NCBI RefSeq assembly: GCF_001411555.2
Contig: NC_049916.1
Coordinates: 24,322,558 to 24,386,557 of the forward strand
Reading direction: 5' to 3'
Origin: Juglans regia
Taxonomy: Eukaryota; Streptophyta; Magnoliopsida; Fagales; Juglandaceae
DNA: 64,000 bases
Shown: piece by piece, positions 24,118-34,309 of the stretch
How positions within the stretch are numbered: the stretch's first letter is position 1
Layout of the letters: each line of letters starts with the position of its first letter
Notes under the pieces: generated by a model
What the model saw: the letters and a program-made list of their open reading frames with translations, nothing else
Database searches by the model: none
What the model was told of the DNA's origin: nothing
Made by a program: the position numbers and the translations under genes

Positions 24118-24420
24118 ATGGCAATTCGATTTCCCAGTATTTTGCATGCTAAGCACATTCTCCGCCGATCAAACTCATTTATAAAGCAAGCGGCTTCAAC
24201 ATCTTTAGATGTTCCAAAAGGCCATTTTGCAGTATATGTTGGAGAGAGTGAAAAGAAGAGATTTTTGGTTCCTGTATCATTCTTGAACCAGCCTTCATTC
24301 CAAGAACTGTTAAACAAGGCTGAGGAAGAATTTGGCTTCAATCATCCAATGGGTGGTCTCACCATTCCCTGCAGCGAAGACATCTTCGTTGATCTCACTT
24401 GTCGCTTACGTGAACTATGA
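24118..24420 (+). CDS. SAUR family protein (array member 7)
   Basis: Single-exon gene of 100 residues, [18 protein letters not shown] at the N-terminus. The core (about residues 31-97) has [51 protein letters not shown]. It closely resembles the next gene (26054), including the shared [12 protein letters not shown] and KQAAS segments, so the two are a recent tandem pair. Confidence 0.96.
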   Translation: MAIRFPSILHAKHILRRSNSFIKQAASTSLDVPKGHFAVYVGESEKKRFLVPVSFLNQPSFQELLNKAEEEFGFNHPMGGLTIPCSEDIFVDLTCRLREL

Positions 24421-26053
24421 TGAGTGGCGACGGCACTAAAATAGAATAGCAGAGACAATTTTGTAAATTTACATATCAGGCTGAAGAAAATATTACAGAT
24501 TGTATTGCAGTTTCAAAAAACTTCAATGCATGGGACTATATATTTTGTCTGTGTTCTTAATCATAGATCTCCAAGTGTTATTCTTTTTGTTAAGGCTCAA
24601 ATCAGTGCCAATCATAGGCCGTAGCATTCCAACATTATAACCTTTGTAATTATTGCTAATATTGTACTTTTAAAGCAATGCATGCCGCCGTTACAAATTA
24701 ACATTTCGCTGTACATGGTTTTTGGTAACTAGCTTTTCTGTAAAGTGATCTCTATAAAAGCGAAACGTGACCGATTTAGCAGCAGAAAGCTCGCCTTAGC
24801 AATTAAATTTTACAGTATCGACTAACCAAACCTCTACCTTAAAACCTTTTTTTTTTTTTTTTTAACGGGCAATAGACTTTTATCTGATTAGCATAAAGTT
24901 GGACTTTTAGACGGGTATCCAGCGATTAAGTAAAAAATAATATATGCCATAATTATATTTATGAATTATTTATTATAAAATTAAAAAGGTATGAGTTTGG
25001 AAAAGCCAAAAGACACGAGTCTGATAGTTTAATAACTTTATATTAAATATTTTAACAACAAATAGATTTTAAAATACTAAATTTATACATTGACGTGGTT
25101 TGATATAGTATGTTAGATTATAAAATTATTTTTATTGTAAAATAGATTTAACGTATCGCATGAAATCACGTCAGTTCGTAATTTTATTTTTATAAAATCT
25201 CTTTGTGGCTGTAACACTACTTTTAACAATATTAATATTTAATAAACTAACGTGTTAATATTTAATTCCAAAATGTGAGAGAGAAGATGGTGATGCTGCG
25301 TTGAACGTAAACAAATTTTATCATTAAAAGCTAATGCTTACAATCCTTGTTAATGCAGTTGGGTAGTGAACATAGGGAATCAATGCTCAGCCATTTCTGA
25401 AGCTTTTAACGATGGCTCTTTGCCGCTCTGTTACTTGACCTATCATTGGATGCGCTTTTGAGCGTAGCTCTCAAGCATAACATCCTAAGATTTTAGCCAT
25501 CCATCATAGGGCTGATCTTATCCATAAATATAGGCAATTGTTTATCGAATATGTACATCATACAAGAAAGAGCAAAATGGTCCCCTGGCCTGATAGATTG
25601 TCTTGTCAAAAGAAATGAATCGACATATGTTATATGCATGTCTCTCAGCCTTTCCTCATGATCTCTTGTAAGAGATCAGCCACTCGTTTAGAGCTTTCTT
25701 TTTCCTACAATCCATATGTCTTTGATTTCAACCGGGACCCTTCAGAGAAGCATGCGCAAGATGTCTTCCGACAAAGCTCAAGTCTTAATTACTATTGAGT
25801 TCTTGACAATTTGTTGGAAGACAGGTCCATGTGATCTTTCAATTGGTTATGTCTACAACAAGTCTCCACCCCCAATGCCTCTACACCACATTTGGGATAC
25901 TTGATTCATCTATATATATGCATTTGCATTTGCATATGCATACACATCAATTAACAGCCACAACAAGTCCTTAGATCCTCATATTCTTCTCCTCCATTTT
26001 CATCTGTGATCTGTTTAATCTTTTTGGCAAAAGTAGAGAGAGATAAATAGGCA
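24421..26053. other. SAUR spacer, AT-rich
   Basis: About 24840-25270 is AT-rich and includes a MITE-like block at about 25065-25210 (TTATACATTGACGTGGTTTG on one side and GAAATCACGTCAG on the other). No coding sequence recognised. The promoter of the next gene is at 25799-25918. Confidence 0.5.
25799..25918 (+). promoter_or_regulatory. SAUR promoter block and TATA box for gene at 26054
   Basis: The block reads GTTCTTGACAATTTGTTGGA, AGACAGGTCCATGTGATC, TTTCAATTGGTTATGTCTAC. Here the element is TGTCTA instead of TGTCTC. The TATA box TATATATA is at 25911-25918, about 140 bases before the ATG. Confidence 0.65.
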
Positions 26054-26359
26054 ATGGCTATTCGTTTGCTTGGTATTTTACATGCAAAGCACATTCTCCG
26101 CAGATCCAACTCATTTGCCAAGCAAGCAGCTTCAATGTCTTCCGATGTTCCAAAAGGGTACTTGGCAGTATACGTCGGAGAGGGCGAAAAGAAACGATTC
26201 TTAATTCCAGTGTCGTTTCTGAACCAGCCTTCATTTCAAGAATTGCTAAGTAAGGTTGAGGAAGAATTTGGTTTTGATCATCCAATGGGTGGTCTCACAA
26301 TTCCATGCATCGAAGACATCTTCATGAATCTCACTTCTTGCTTGCATGAGTTGTTGTGA
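26054..26359 (+). CDS. SAUR family protein (array member 8)
   Basis: Single-exon gene of 101 residues. N-terminus [18 protein letters not shown]; core (about residues 31-97) with [51 protein letters not shown]. Near twin of the gene at 24118, 1.94 kb away. It ends the tandem array; the next gene, a PPR gene, starts 570 bases on. Confidence 0.96.
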   Translation: MAIRLLGILHAKHILRRSNSFAKQAASMSSDVPKGYLAVYVGEGEKKRFLIPVSFLNQPSFQELLSKVEEEFGFDHPMGGLTIPCIEDIFMNLTSCLHELL

Positions 26360-26929
26360 TACGACTCGACATTCGTGTCATACTCGAAGAAAGGGCAAGA
26401 GCTTCTCCCTCCTGAATAGCAAGGGATCTCATTTACCATTATTTTATACTCACTCCGAGATATTACAACTAATTAAATTAAATGAACAGTGACAATTTTA
26501 TAACTCTATGTACATTCTATTTCTATTTTGGTAGAAGATGAGAGTAGGGGATTGTTTACTCACTAAAGATGTTACAATCAAGTGTAAAATTTGAAACAAT
26601 TTGGAGTTGAAATTTATTCTCTTTAGACTCTACAATAATCTCCTTGGTGAATTCATCCGAATGGTGCATGTTGCTTTTCTCTTTGCATCCGTATCTAATT
26701 CTGATCGTTAAAAAATAAAAAATTGGAAAGTGCTAGCGGGCCGGGCCCGCTAGTTTTTTTTTTCTTTTCCCCGTTCATTTTTTTCAACAATTTTTTAATA
26801 TCTTTAATCATTAAAAAAAATAATTTTATTAATAATTATTTTCTTAATCAACTAGCATTTTCCTAAAAATTTACTTAAGAGGCGCAAAGTGTCTTTACGT
26901 ATGCCTAGTAGGGTAACACCTAAACCTCA
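26360..26929. other. Spacer before the PPR gene, with a small GC-rich palindrome
   Basis: An isolated perfect inverted repeat, CTAGCGGGCCGGGCCCGCTAG, spans about 26733-26753 and is followed by a T-run and AT-rich repeat sequence. The same kind of AT-rich tail occurs near 11.9 kb. Likely the end of a dispersed repeat. No gene. Confidence 0.5.
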
Positions 26930-28366
26930 TTGCTTCAAATTTCTATGTCCAACCAATGCAGCTTACGCAAAGCACCAAGCTTGGATTCTATTACTGGCTT
27001 CTCAAACCACTGTTCCCAATGGAAAAATCTTGGACCCATCAAGAAGCTCCACGCTCACCTACTCAGAACAGGCTTGCTGTTTAGCTCCCTTAATTTTCTT
27101 GCCGAACTCATCCGCTCATACGCCTCATGTCACAAAGACAACCTTCAAAATTTCTTGAAGTGCATGAACCCGGGGAACCCACTACCCTTCAATATAATAT
27201 TATCCGACTTTAACCGAAATGGGTTGGCATTTAAAGCCCTAAAAACCTTTTCTTTCATGCACATCAACGGGGTGCCTATGGATACTTACACATTGTGTAG
27301 CTCTTTAGCAGCTTCCTCATCTATCAGAAATGTTAGATTCGGTCAGCAGGTGCATGCCCTTGTGGCCAAATCAGGTTGGTCATCTAGTGTATTCGTAGGA
27401 AGCGCTCTAATCGATTTTTACGCAAAGTTGTTGGTTATCGAGGATGCAGAAGCGATGTTTGATGAAATTCCTGCAAAAAACACGGTGTGTGCTAATGCAC
27501 TTCTATCAGGTTATGGTGAGGCTAAGATGTGGCTTGAGGGACTTCAACTGGTTCTTAAGATGCCTGCATTGAATTTGGATTATGATCACTTCACATTGTC
27601 AGCAATATTGCATGCGTGTGCTGGGCTATCTGCTATTAAAGTCGGGATCCAGGTGCATGCTCATTTGATCCGTACGCTATATGATGTGGAAAAAGATGTG
27701 TTTCTGAAGAGTTCGTTGATTGAAATGTATGGAAAGTGTGGCGTAGTTGGGAAGGCTTGGAAAGTCTTTAATTTGGCAGGGGTTAGAAGAGGAGAGTGTC
27801 AAGGGGATGTTGTTTTATGGACTTCAATGCTTGGTGTGTATGGTAGAAACGGATACTTTGAAGAAGTTGTTCAATTATACCAAGAAATGTTAAAGGAAGG
27901 GATTAAACCAGACAAGGTGGCATTTGTGACAGTCCTTTCTGCTTGTGGTCACACTGGCCAAGTGAACCTTGGGGTCAAGTTTTTTGAATCAATGACTTGT
28001 GACTTCGGGTTGTTCCCTGGCCAAGAGCACTACAGTTGTCTGATTGACTTGCTTTGTAGGGCTGGTCAGTTAGATAGGGCATGGAAGCTGGTGAATGGGA
28101 CGCTCTATAAAGGGCATGGCAGTTGCAGCGTTTCCATGTGGGGTGCTTTGCTTACCGCCTGTCAGGATTGTGGAAATATAGAGTTGGGCAAGTTGGCTGC
28201 TCAAAAGGCACTTGAATTGGATCCACAGAATGTGGGGGTATATGTTATATTATCAAATTTATATGCAAAATTTGGTATGTGGAATGAGATTGAGAAGTTG
28301 AGGTTATTGATGAAAGAGAGAGGGTTAAAGAAAGAGATTGGATGTAGTTGGATTGAGGTCACGTAG
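26930..28366 (+). CDS. PLS-class pentatricopeptide repeat protein, intronless
   Basis: Single-exon gene of 478 residues. PLS-class PPR proteins bind organelle RNA and usually guide editing, splicing or cleavage in mitochondria or plastids. Repeat signatures include KKLHAHLLRTGLL, GQQVHALVAKSGW, SALIDFYAKL, NALLSGYGEAKMW, QVHAHLIRTLYD, SLIEMYGKCGVVGKAW, VLWTSMLGVYGRNG and KPDKVAFVTVLSACGHTGQV. It closes with an E-type tail (WGALLTACQDCGNIELGKLA ... YVILSNLYAKFGMWNEI, ending IGCSWIEV) and has no DYW domain. It would need a partner deaminase if it acts in editing. An N-terminal organelle targeting sequence is likely but weak. The start could be the second Met (MSNQ, six codons on). The exact orthologue was not identified. 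Confidence 0.92.
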   Translation: MLQISMSNQCSLRKAPSLDSITGFSNHCSQWKNLGPIKKLHAHLLRTGLLFSSLNFLAELIRSYASCHKDNLQNFLKCMNPGNPLPFNIILSDFNRNGLAFKALKTFSFMHINGVPMDTYTLCSSLAASSSIRNVRFGQQVHALVAKSGWSSSVFVGSALIDFYAKLLVIEDAEAMFDEIPAKNTVCANALLSGYGEAKMWLEGLQLVLKMPALNLDYDHFTLSAILHACAGLSAIKVGIQVHAHLIRTLYDVEKDVFLKSSLIEMYGKCGVVGKAWKVFNLAGVRRGECQGDVVLWTSMLGVYGRNGYFEEVVQLYQEMLKEGIKPDKVAFVTVLSACGHTGQVNLGVKFFESMTCDFGLFPGQEHYSCLIDLLCRAGQLDRAWKLVNGTLYKGHGSCSVSMWGALLTACQDCGNIELGKLAAQKALELDPQNVGVYVILSNLYAKFGMWNEIEKLRLLMKERGLKKEIGCSWIEVT

Positions 28367-29154
28367 CTCTGAAAGAGGAATATGTACAACATCTGAGGTT
28401 TTGCTTTATCAGATGTCTCGACTCTAAATCTAAAGCTACCTCAAATGGCCTATAAACTCAAGTTCTGATGATGTAAGTGATTAAATGGAAGCATTTAATA
28501 GAAGTTGAAACAGGAAGTGACAAGAAGGGAGATGGAAAACTACGTTGGGTAATGTTATATATGAAGCTTGTAATTAACATGTTTGCAATGGAATCTCCAA
28601 GTCTGAAGTTCAGAAGTTACTTATAAGGAAAAAAAGGGGTCTGAGGTCTGAAGTTGACAAGCTTATGGACTATTAGTCAAGAACAAGAACAAAGGTGAAG
28701 CTAAATCCCGGCTGAAACCAGAACCTTCAAAATACACTTGGTCTACCCAAAGACCCAAGGCTGGAATCCTTGCAAGCAGGTTAGCATCTCTCATCCGGAA
28801 AACGAAATGCATCAGTCAAAGTTTCATCTGGGATCTCTGTTTTTGCAGGTGGTTGGGTGACCCCCAGTCATACTATATGGGGCTTTGCATCGGTGATTGT
28901 ATTATTAGTTGTGTGTATGAGTTCCTATTACTTGGATGAAAGGGAAACACCTCAATTTGGTGAATTGAGGTAACGGGCATTGTAAAAAACCCAATTAACT
29001 TGGGCCGGGCTTGATGGGCCTCCAGCTAACTTGTTTCTTTTGTTACATTGGATTTATTAAGTTTGTCCTAGTGGGCCGGAGTGGTGATGTAGAAACCCAT
29101 GTGCTTTCTGCTTAGTTATCTACTTTAGGAGTAATTTAGATTTAGAGATAAGTT

Positions 29155-29355
29155 GAGATGGGTTGAGATTGTTTGTGAATAGTAGAATAAAAGTTGAATT
29201 ATTTATTATATTTTGTGTGGAAATTTGGAAAAGTTATTTTAAAATTTGAAAAAGTTGAATTGTTTATTATATTTTATGTGAAAATTTGAGAAAATTGTAA
29301 TGATGAGATGAGATGAGTTGAGGTGGGTTGAGATGGATTACGAATACAAACTAGG
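29155..29355. repeat. Dispersed GTTGAGATG/GATGAGATGAG repeat
   Basis: The block begins AGTTGAGATGGGTTGAG, ends GGGTTGAGATGGATTACGAA and holds two internal copies of GTTGAATT(A/G)TTTATTATATTTT. It resembles the blocks near 12.7 and 53.9 kb in opposite orientation and is probably one MITE family. Confidence 0.55.
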
Positions 29356-29817
29356 CCTAGTCTTTCTTTATTTTCGAACTTGCCCATGGCCCTTATTGTT
29401 GCTTTCCGATTATGGGTGCCTAAAGTATACGTACTGAGGCAGTAGTTTATAAGGACTATTATTTGGAATGTTAAAAGAACTTTGTTTTTCCTCTTTCAAT
29501 CTTCTTCATTCTTCTACCTTGGATTTCCTTTTTACATTCGGGTGTGCTACAGGCATTTATGTTTCCTTAATTTTCAATTCACGTGAAATAGAGAGAATCT
29601 TTATCAGTCTCAGTTTTTAAGGAACTTTCAATAACAATTTCCTTGTAAGGATGATTGAAGTATAGTCAGTCTTGGGTTCTATAGAACACCCAGGGTCCTT
29701 TTATTCGTCATTTGATTCATGTTTTGAGCAGTGCAACTTTTATATCTGATCTAACAGTAACATCTTCAAGAGAACGCAATGATGGTTCACACAATTGGAC
29801 TCAGTTGAATAAGAGTA

Positions 29818-29970
29818 ATGCTACATGCAGTCGTGGAGTGTATAAGCGTCGCGCAATCGTTTTAAAAAAGAATATAGTTCACTATTAAAAAATTAAATTT
29901 TTTCATGTGAGATCTGTATCTATTCATTTTTTCATAAAGATTGAGCGACGCTTGCCCATTTATAAATATC
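29818..29970. mobile_element. MITE with AAGCGTCGCGCAATC inverted ends
   Basis: AAGCGTCGCGCAATC near the left end pairs with GATTGAGCGACGCTT near the right end. The region starts after AGAGTAATGCTAC, a start seen in other small elements of the window. A weaker relative lies at about 45063-45230. Confidence 0.6.
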
Positions 29971-30438
29971 ATTTCTTGTTGAACAAAGTGACAAAACCAA
30001 GTATTTATTCTCAAATATAACTATCAAAAGAAAGTACTAAATCTCGATATTAAACTTGATCCTCAAGAATACGAAACCGAGGGACAAACAACTCCCTCTT
30101 TCATGCAGTCGACCTCGCTTCTCAGTTTCCAAAGCATGAATATGAGTAGAAAATATAACTTTGTGGCTGAGCAGAGGGTATAAATGAGGAGAATATGGAG
30201 AAGGTCTGAACTTGGCCCTTGTTTAGGAAATTTGGGCTTGAAAACCATAATTATCCCAAGCATAAGGGCATCACTGCAAAACCACCCACAAATATAGATT
30301 TGGGTCATGCACATCATTTTAACGGTAAATGAAACAGGGAACTATTCGGTATGGTGAAGGTGAGCTCACGGATACACATGCAAATCTCGCAGTAGGCAAT
30401 CATTCTAGAGACCCTATTGACATCGAGAACATACACTA

Positions 30439-30507
30439 ATGTCTCGTAGAAAACCCCTAACTCGTGCATTCCAGTCTGATCCCAAGGAGGAAGAGGAGCG
30501 CGTTTGA
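30439..30507 (+). promoter_or_regulatory. Possible uORF ahead of TAF14b
   Basis: A 22-codon ORF (MSRRKPLTRAFQ..., rich in Glu/Lys/Arg) ends four bases before the conserved TAF14b ATG at 30512. It overlaps an in-frame alternative start at 30464. If transcription starts upstream of 30439, it could lower translation of TAF14b. Confidence 0.35.
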
Positions 30508-30511
30508 AGAT

Positions 30512-33500
30512 ATGATCAACAGTTCGTCTTCCAAACAGATCGGTCAAGATCAACCGGCTACAAGTGAGCCCACACCCAAATCACAGCGCACCAAAATCAA
30601 AATGGTCAAATCCGAAGACAGTGATAAGAGGGTACCCCTTTCTTTGTTTGATTCGAATTTGGATGCATACGCATTATCCACATTGCCAAAACAGTGTTAC
30701 CGAGAAGCTCAAACTGTTTTATGAAAACCTTCTTGAATCTCAATGCAAATAACTTGTTTTCAGTTTTGCTTTACTTTAATAAACTACCATTCGTGAGTTC
30801 ATAAGTTGCATTAAAATCAAATGAAGGATTCAATGATTACCCATCATGTTATTGACATGATAACGCTTCCGAGAATCCAAAAACCGTTTTTGAATATCAC
30901 TCTTTGAGACTATTGTTTTGAACTTTCTATTATATCTTTACAGAATGGTTTATTTAGTTTGCCATTGTTAATGGATTTTCTTGTAGATGTTGAATAAAAA
31001 ACTCAAAGACGTTGAAATAAGCATTCCCATCGTGTATGGTAACGTCTCATTCTGGCTTGGTAAGAAGGCAAGCGAGTAAGTACCGTTTAGGTGTTTGTTT
31101 TGGTAGCTTTTATGGCTCCTCGAATAGCTTGCTTTACATATTGAATAAAATGCTTGTTCTTTGTAATTGTTTAATTTTCATAAGGTACCAGTCGCACAAG
31201 TGGACTGTGTATGTTCGTGGGGCGACGAATGAGGATATAGGGGTGGTGATAAAACGTGCTGTTTTTCAGTTGCATTCCAGTTTCAAGAACCCCACAAGGG
31301 TTGTAGAGTCACCGCCATTTGAGTTATCGGAAGCTGGGTGGGGAGAATTCGAAATCGCCATTACTCTCTACTTCCATAGCGATCTCTGTGATAAGCCATT
31401 GACCTTGTAAGTTCTTTTTTTTTAGCTTATTTATTGTTCTGATTTTTTTAATAGGTTTCTTGTTCTGATTCATTTGGTTTTTGGCATTATTCGGCCCAAA
31501 ACGTATTTGAGCAGCATGTGTTTTGGAGGATAGATCAAATATCCATACCATGCTCGTCCATCAAATAATAATACAAAATTAAGTTTGAAACAATTCGTAC
31601 ATGGTTCCGAAGTCCACAATAATCAATATGACCTGGATCAATAACCCCCGGGTTCCTGTATTATAGGATTGATATAGATCAAGAATCACCCTCTGATGGG
31701 TTATGTTGGATCGGGTTTAACAAAAGTAATTTGAGTTACAATTTTTTATCATTTGATTTTCATGTTTTTGTTCACACAACATATTATTCGGTCATCTCCA
31801 AAAATTTTGATTGGAACCAATCAGCCTGGCTAAGGAGGCCAAACTAAGTCGACTGAGTTTTAGAATGTATTTTGTGCCAAGTGTTACCCCTTAACTATAT
31901 TTTTTGATCGTTTCTGTGTTCAAAAGAAGGCTTGAATGAAATATACAAGATACTGAAATAAATGAGGAAGGAAAAATGTGCAAGGATCATATAAATTATT
32001 CAGCTTACATCATATTATTTATTATATTCACGTAAGTAATGCTAGAGGTACTACAAATTTTACTACATAGGCTTTACAAACTGATGTCACCAATCAAAAT
32101 TCAAAATAGAAAACTAAGTCAAACTAATATTTATTAGACTAGTGATGTGTCACATATTATATGGAGTTTGTAAGGTTTTTACAGTGAAATTTATAGTAAG
32201 TTTAGCATTTCTCCATTCATAGATATCATCATTTGAAGTTGTACCCAGAGGATGAATCTGGACCCATGTCCAGTAAAAAGCCTGTTGTTGTGGAATGTTT
32301 TGATGAGATCGCATTCCCTGAACCTTCAGAAGGCTTTTTAGTTCGTGTGCAGAATCATCCAGCTGTAAATGTGCCCAGATTACACACTGGATTCACTTTG
32401 CCGCCTCCTGGTTTGTTTCCTACTCTGTCTTTAATTTGTCGCGACCATCCTTTCTACTAATCAATATTCCTTTTAAAAGTTTTTGCAGTACCACTTGAGG
32501 ATGCAAATAGAAAGAAGAGAGGTGACACTAAAGACCACCCCTTGAGTCAGTGGTTCATGAATTTCTCAGAAGCAGATGAGCTATTACAACTTGCAGCAGC
32601 TCGTCAGCAGGTAAGCATGAATACTTTTCATTTATTATTAGTGAGAGTCTTGGATATTTTCCATGGTTCTTCCATCCAATTAAGAGTATATTCGCCCTTG
32701 CTTCGTTGAAAGCATGTGTGCTGTCCGTGATGCAACCTTTTTTGTTGGAGACTAGATGATCTAAGTCATTAACCATAAATGTCTATTCTCTTTGTATGGA
32801 ATCTGAATCCGTATGTCATGCATTGCATGTTTCAGTGCTGGTACCATCCTTTCTGCATGTTTATGTTCTGTTAAGATACTGTCTTGAAACTTTTCTTATC
32901 TTTCTGCCCGTTAGAATAAACTTGGTTACCTGATCAGAGGACTTTGTTCTACAATATAAAGAGTCTCTTCTTCGCTTTTGTCATATATGATAGGTGCATG
33001 CTACTAATTTTGGAGTTTGTGGTGGAAAAGACCAGTATACGATTAGGCGTGGGTAGATCAAATATTAAAGTTTCCTTCCAGAGAAAAGGAATGATTGGGC
33101 TGTATATTTTTTTATACGCAAACTGATTGAACTTTGTTTTTAACATCACAACATCTTGATAAAATCATAACAGTTCTTTATGGTTAGCATCATTGTCATG
33201 CAATTGAATGAAAACCATTCAATAAAGGCTCATACTCCAGAAGTAGGCTAACTTGAACTATAGGCATTTCATCTGGTCATTTTTGTGATGCGCAGGTCCT
33301 TAAAACAGTGTTCTCACAAACAATGGAGTGGAAATATAGTTCCACAGTTCTAATGATTCAAAACTTTTCAGGGATCCAAGTTATGGAACACTCATTGACT
33401 GACTGCTGAATCATCACTATAGCATAATGATATATTACCCCTATCTGTACGAGTTCCTCATGTAAAAGGCCCCAAAACATGTAAGCCTTATTTAAGCTCC

Positions 33501-34309
33501 CCCTCCAAATTTCTTAATATAAAATAAAGAAGAAAGAAAAATACTTATCTATACATTTAAAGACATTTCTGAGCCTCAGAAGATTGGAAAAGTTATTGAA
33601 CTCTAAAGACGAGAAATGGTTGAGGCCATATACTCAGACTTATTCACATAGTGTGAATGGAATGGAAGAACAGGATTAGTGCTTAATGCCAAATAGCTGA
33701 GGCTACATGTTTTTGCCGATTTTGCTTCTTCGATTTGGTGTATTAAATTAACCTCCTTGACTGAGCTCTATATCAGTATGTGTAGAGTCTGTAAAGATAG
33801 TGCTTTATTTCTCTTCCCAATTCAATTGCTTTTATGGGCACGTATGCTCATTATTGACATATCATGTTGGACATCATTTTCTACCCTCACATTTGTATTG
33901 ATTAACATGTCATGGAGTTCTGCATCTCAAGCGGGCTACTTAATAGATCGCTTAGACCTTATTGTCTAAACTAGGATCAGAATTTTGTCTGAATGGGTTT
34001 TATATCCAAATTTTCAGAGTTGATAGTGGGGTGGATTTTGTGTCTATAGAGATATGGAAGAATCTGAACGTGTATGTATTCTTTTAGCGTGGAAAGCACA
34101 TTATGTTGTTTTAGGCAAGTTTGTCATTGACATATCTTAATTTAGATACTTTTTTTTTTTTTTGGGGGAAAAAATGTAGAAGCCAAGGTTTTGACCATTT
34201 GTTTTTGCTCTGATTGTATTAGGTACAAGCTCATCTTGCTAAACTCAGGAGACAAATAAGCATGATAGATGGGCAGCATCAACAGTTGAAAACAATCTCT
34301 GACTCGTGA
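30512..34309 (+). CDS. TAF14B: YEATS-domain protein, TAF14b/GAS41-like
   Basis: GAS41/TAF14b proteins read acylated or methylated histone H3 and belong to the SWR1 and NuA4 chromatin complexes. Exons: 30512-30631, 30987-31075, 31185-31406, 32223-32410, 32489-32610, 34223-34309, all GT-AG and in frame, giving 275 residues (291 if the ATG at 30464 is used). 30512 is preferred because the protein then starts MINSSSSK, like Arabidopsis TAF14b (268 residues by memory). The YEATS domain (about residues 40-180) shows [69 protein letters not shown] and [10 protein letters not shown]. The aromatic and LHSSF/GWGEF positions that form the acyl-lysine pocket are intact. The C-terminal coiled coil ([20 protein letters not shown]) is the usual partner-binding helix. 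Intron 3 carries a MITE. Confidence 0.95.
32038..32211. mobile_element. MITE in intron 3 of TAF14b
   Basis: The left end begins AATGCTAGAGGTACTACAAA and the right end, read on the minus strand, begins AATGCTAAACTTACTATAAA. The arms pair imperfectly over roughly 50 bases (also CTTTACAAACT against AGTTTGTAAGG). No coding sequence. Confidence 0.7.

Larger units (their letters stand above)
28367..30463. other. Region between the PPR gene and TAF14b
   Basis: Includes a possible orphan exon at 28785-28971, a GATGAGATGAG-type repeat at about 29155-29355 and a MITE at 29818-29970. The minus-strand ORFs at 30063-30317 and 30314-30553 match no family; the latter overlaps TAF14b exon 1. Confidence 0.5.
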
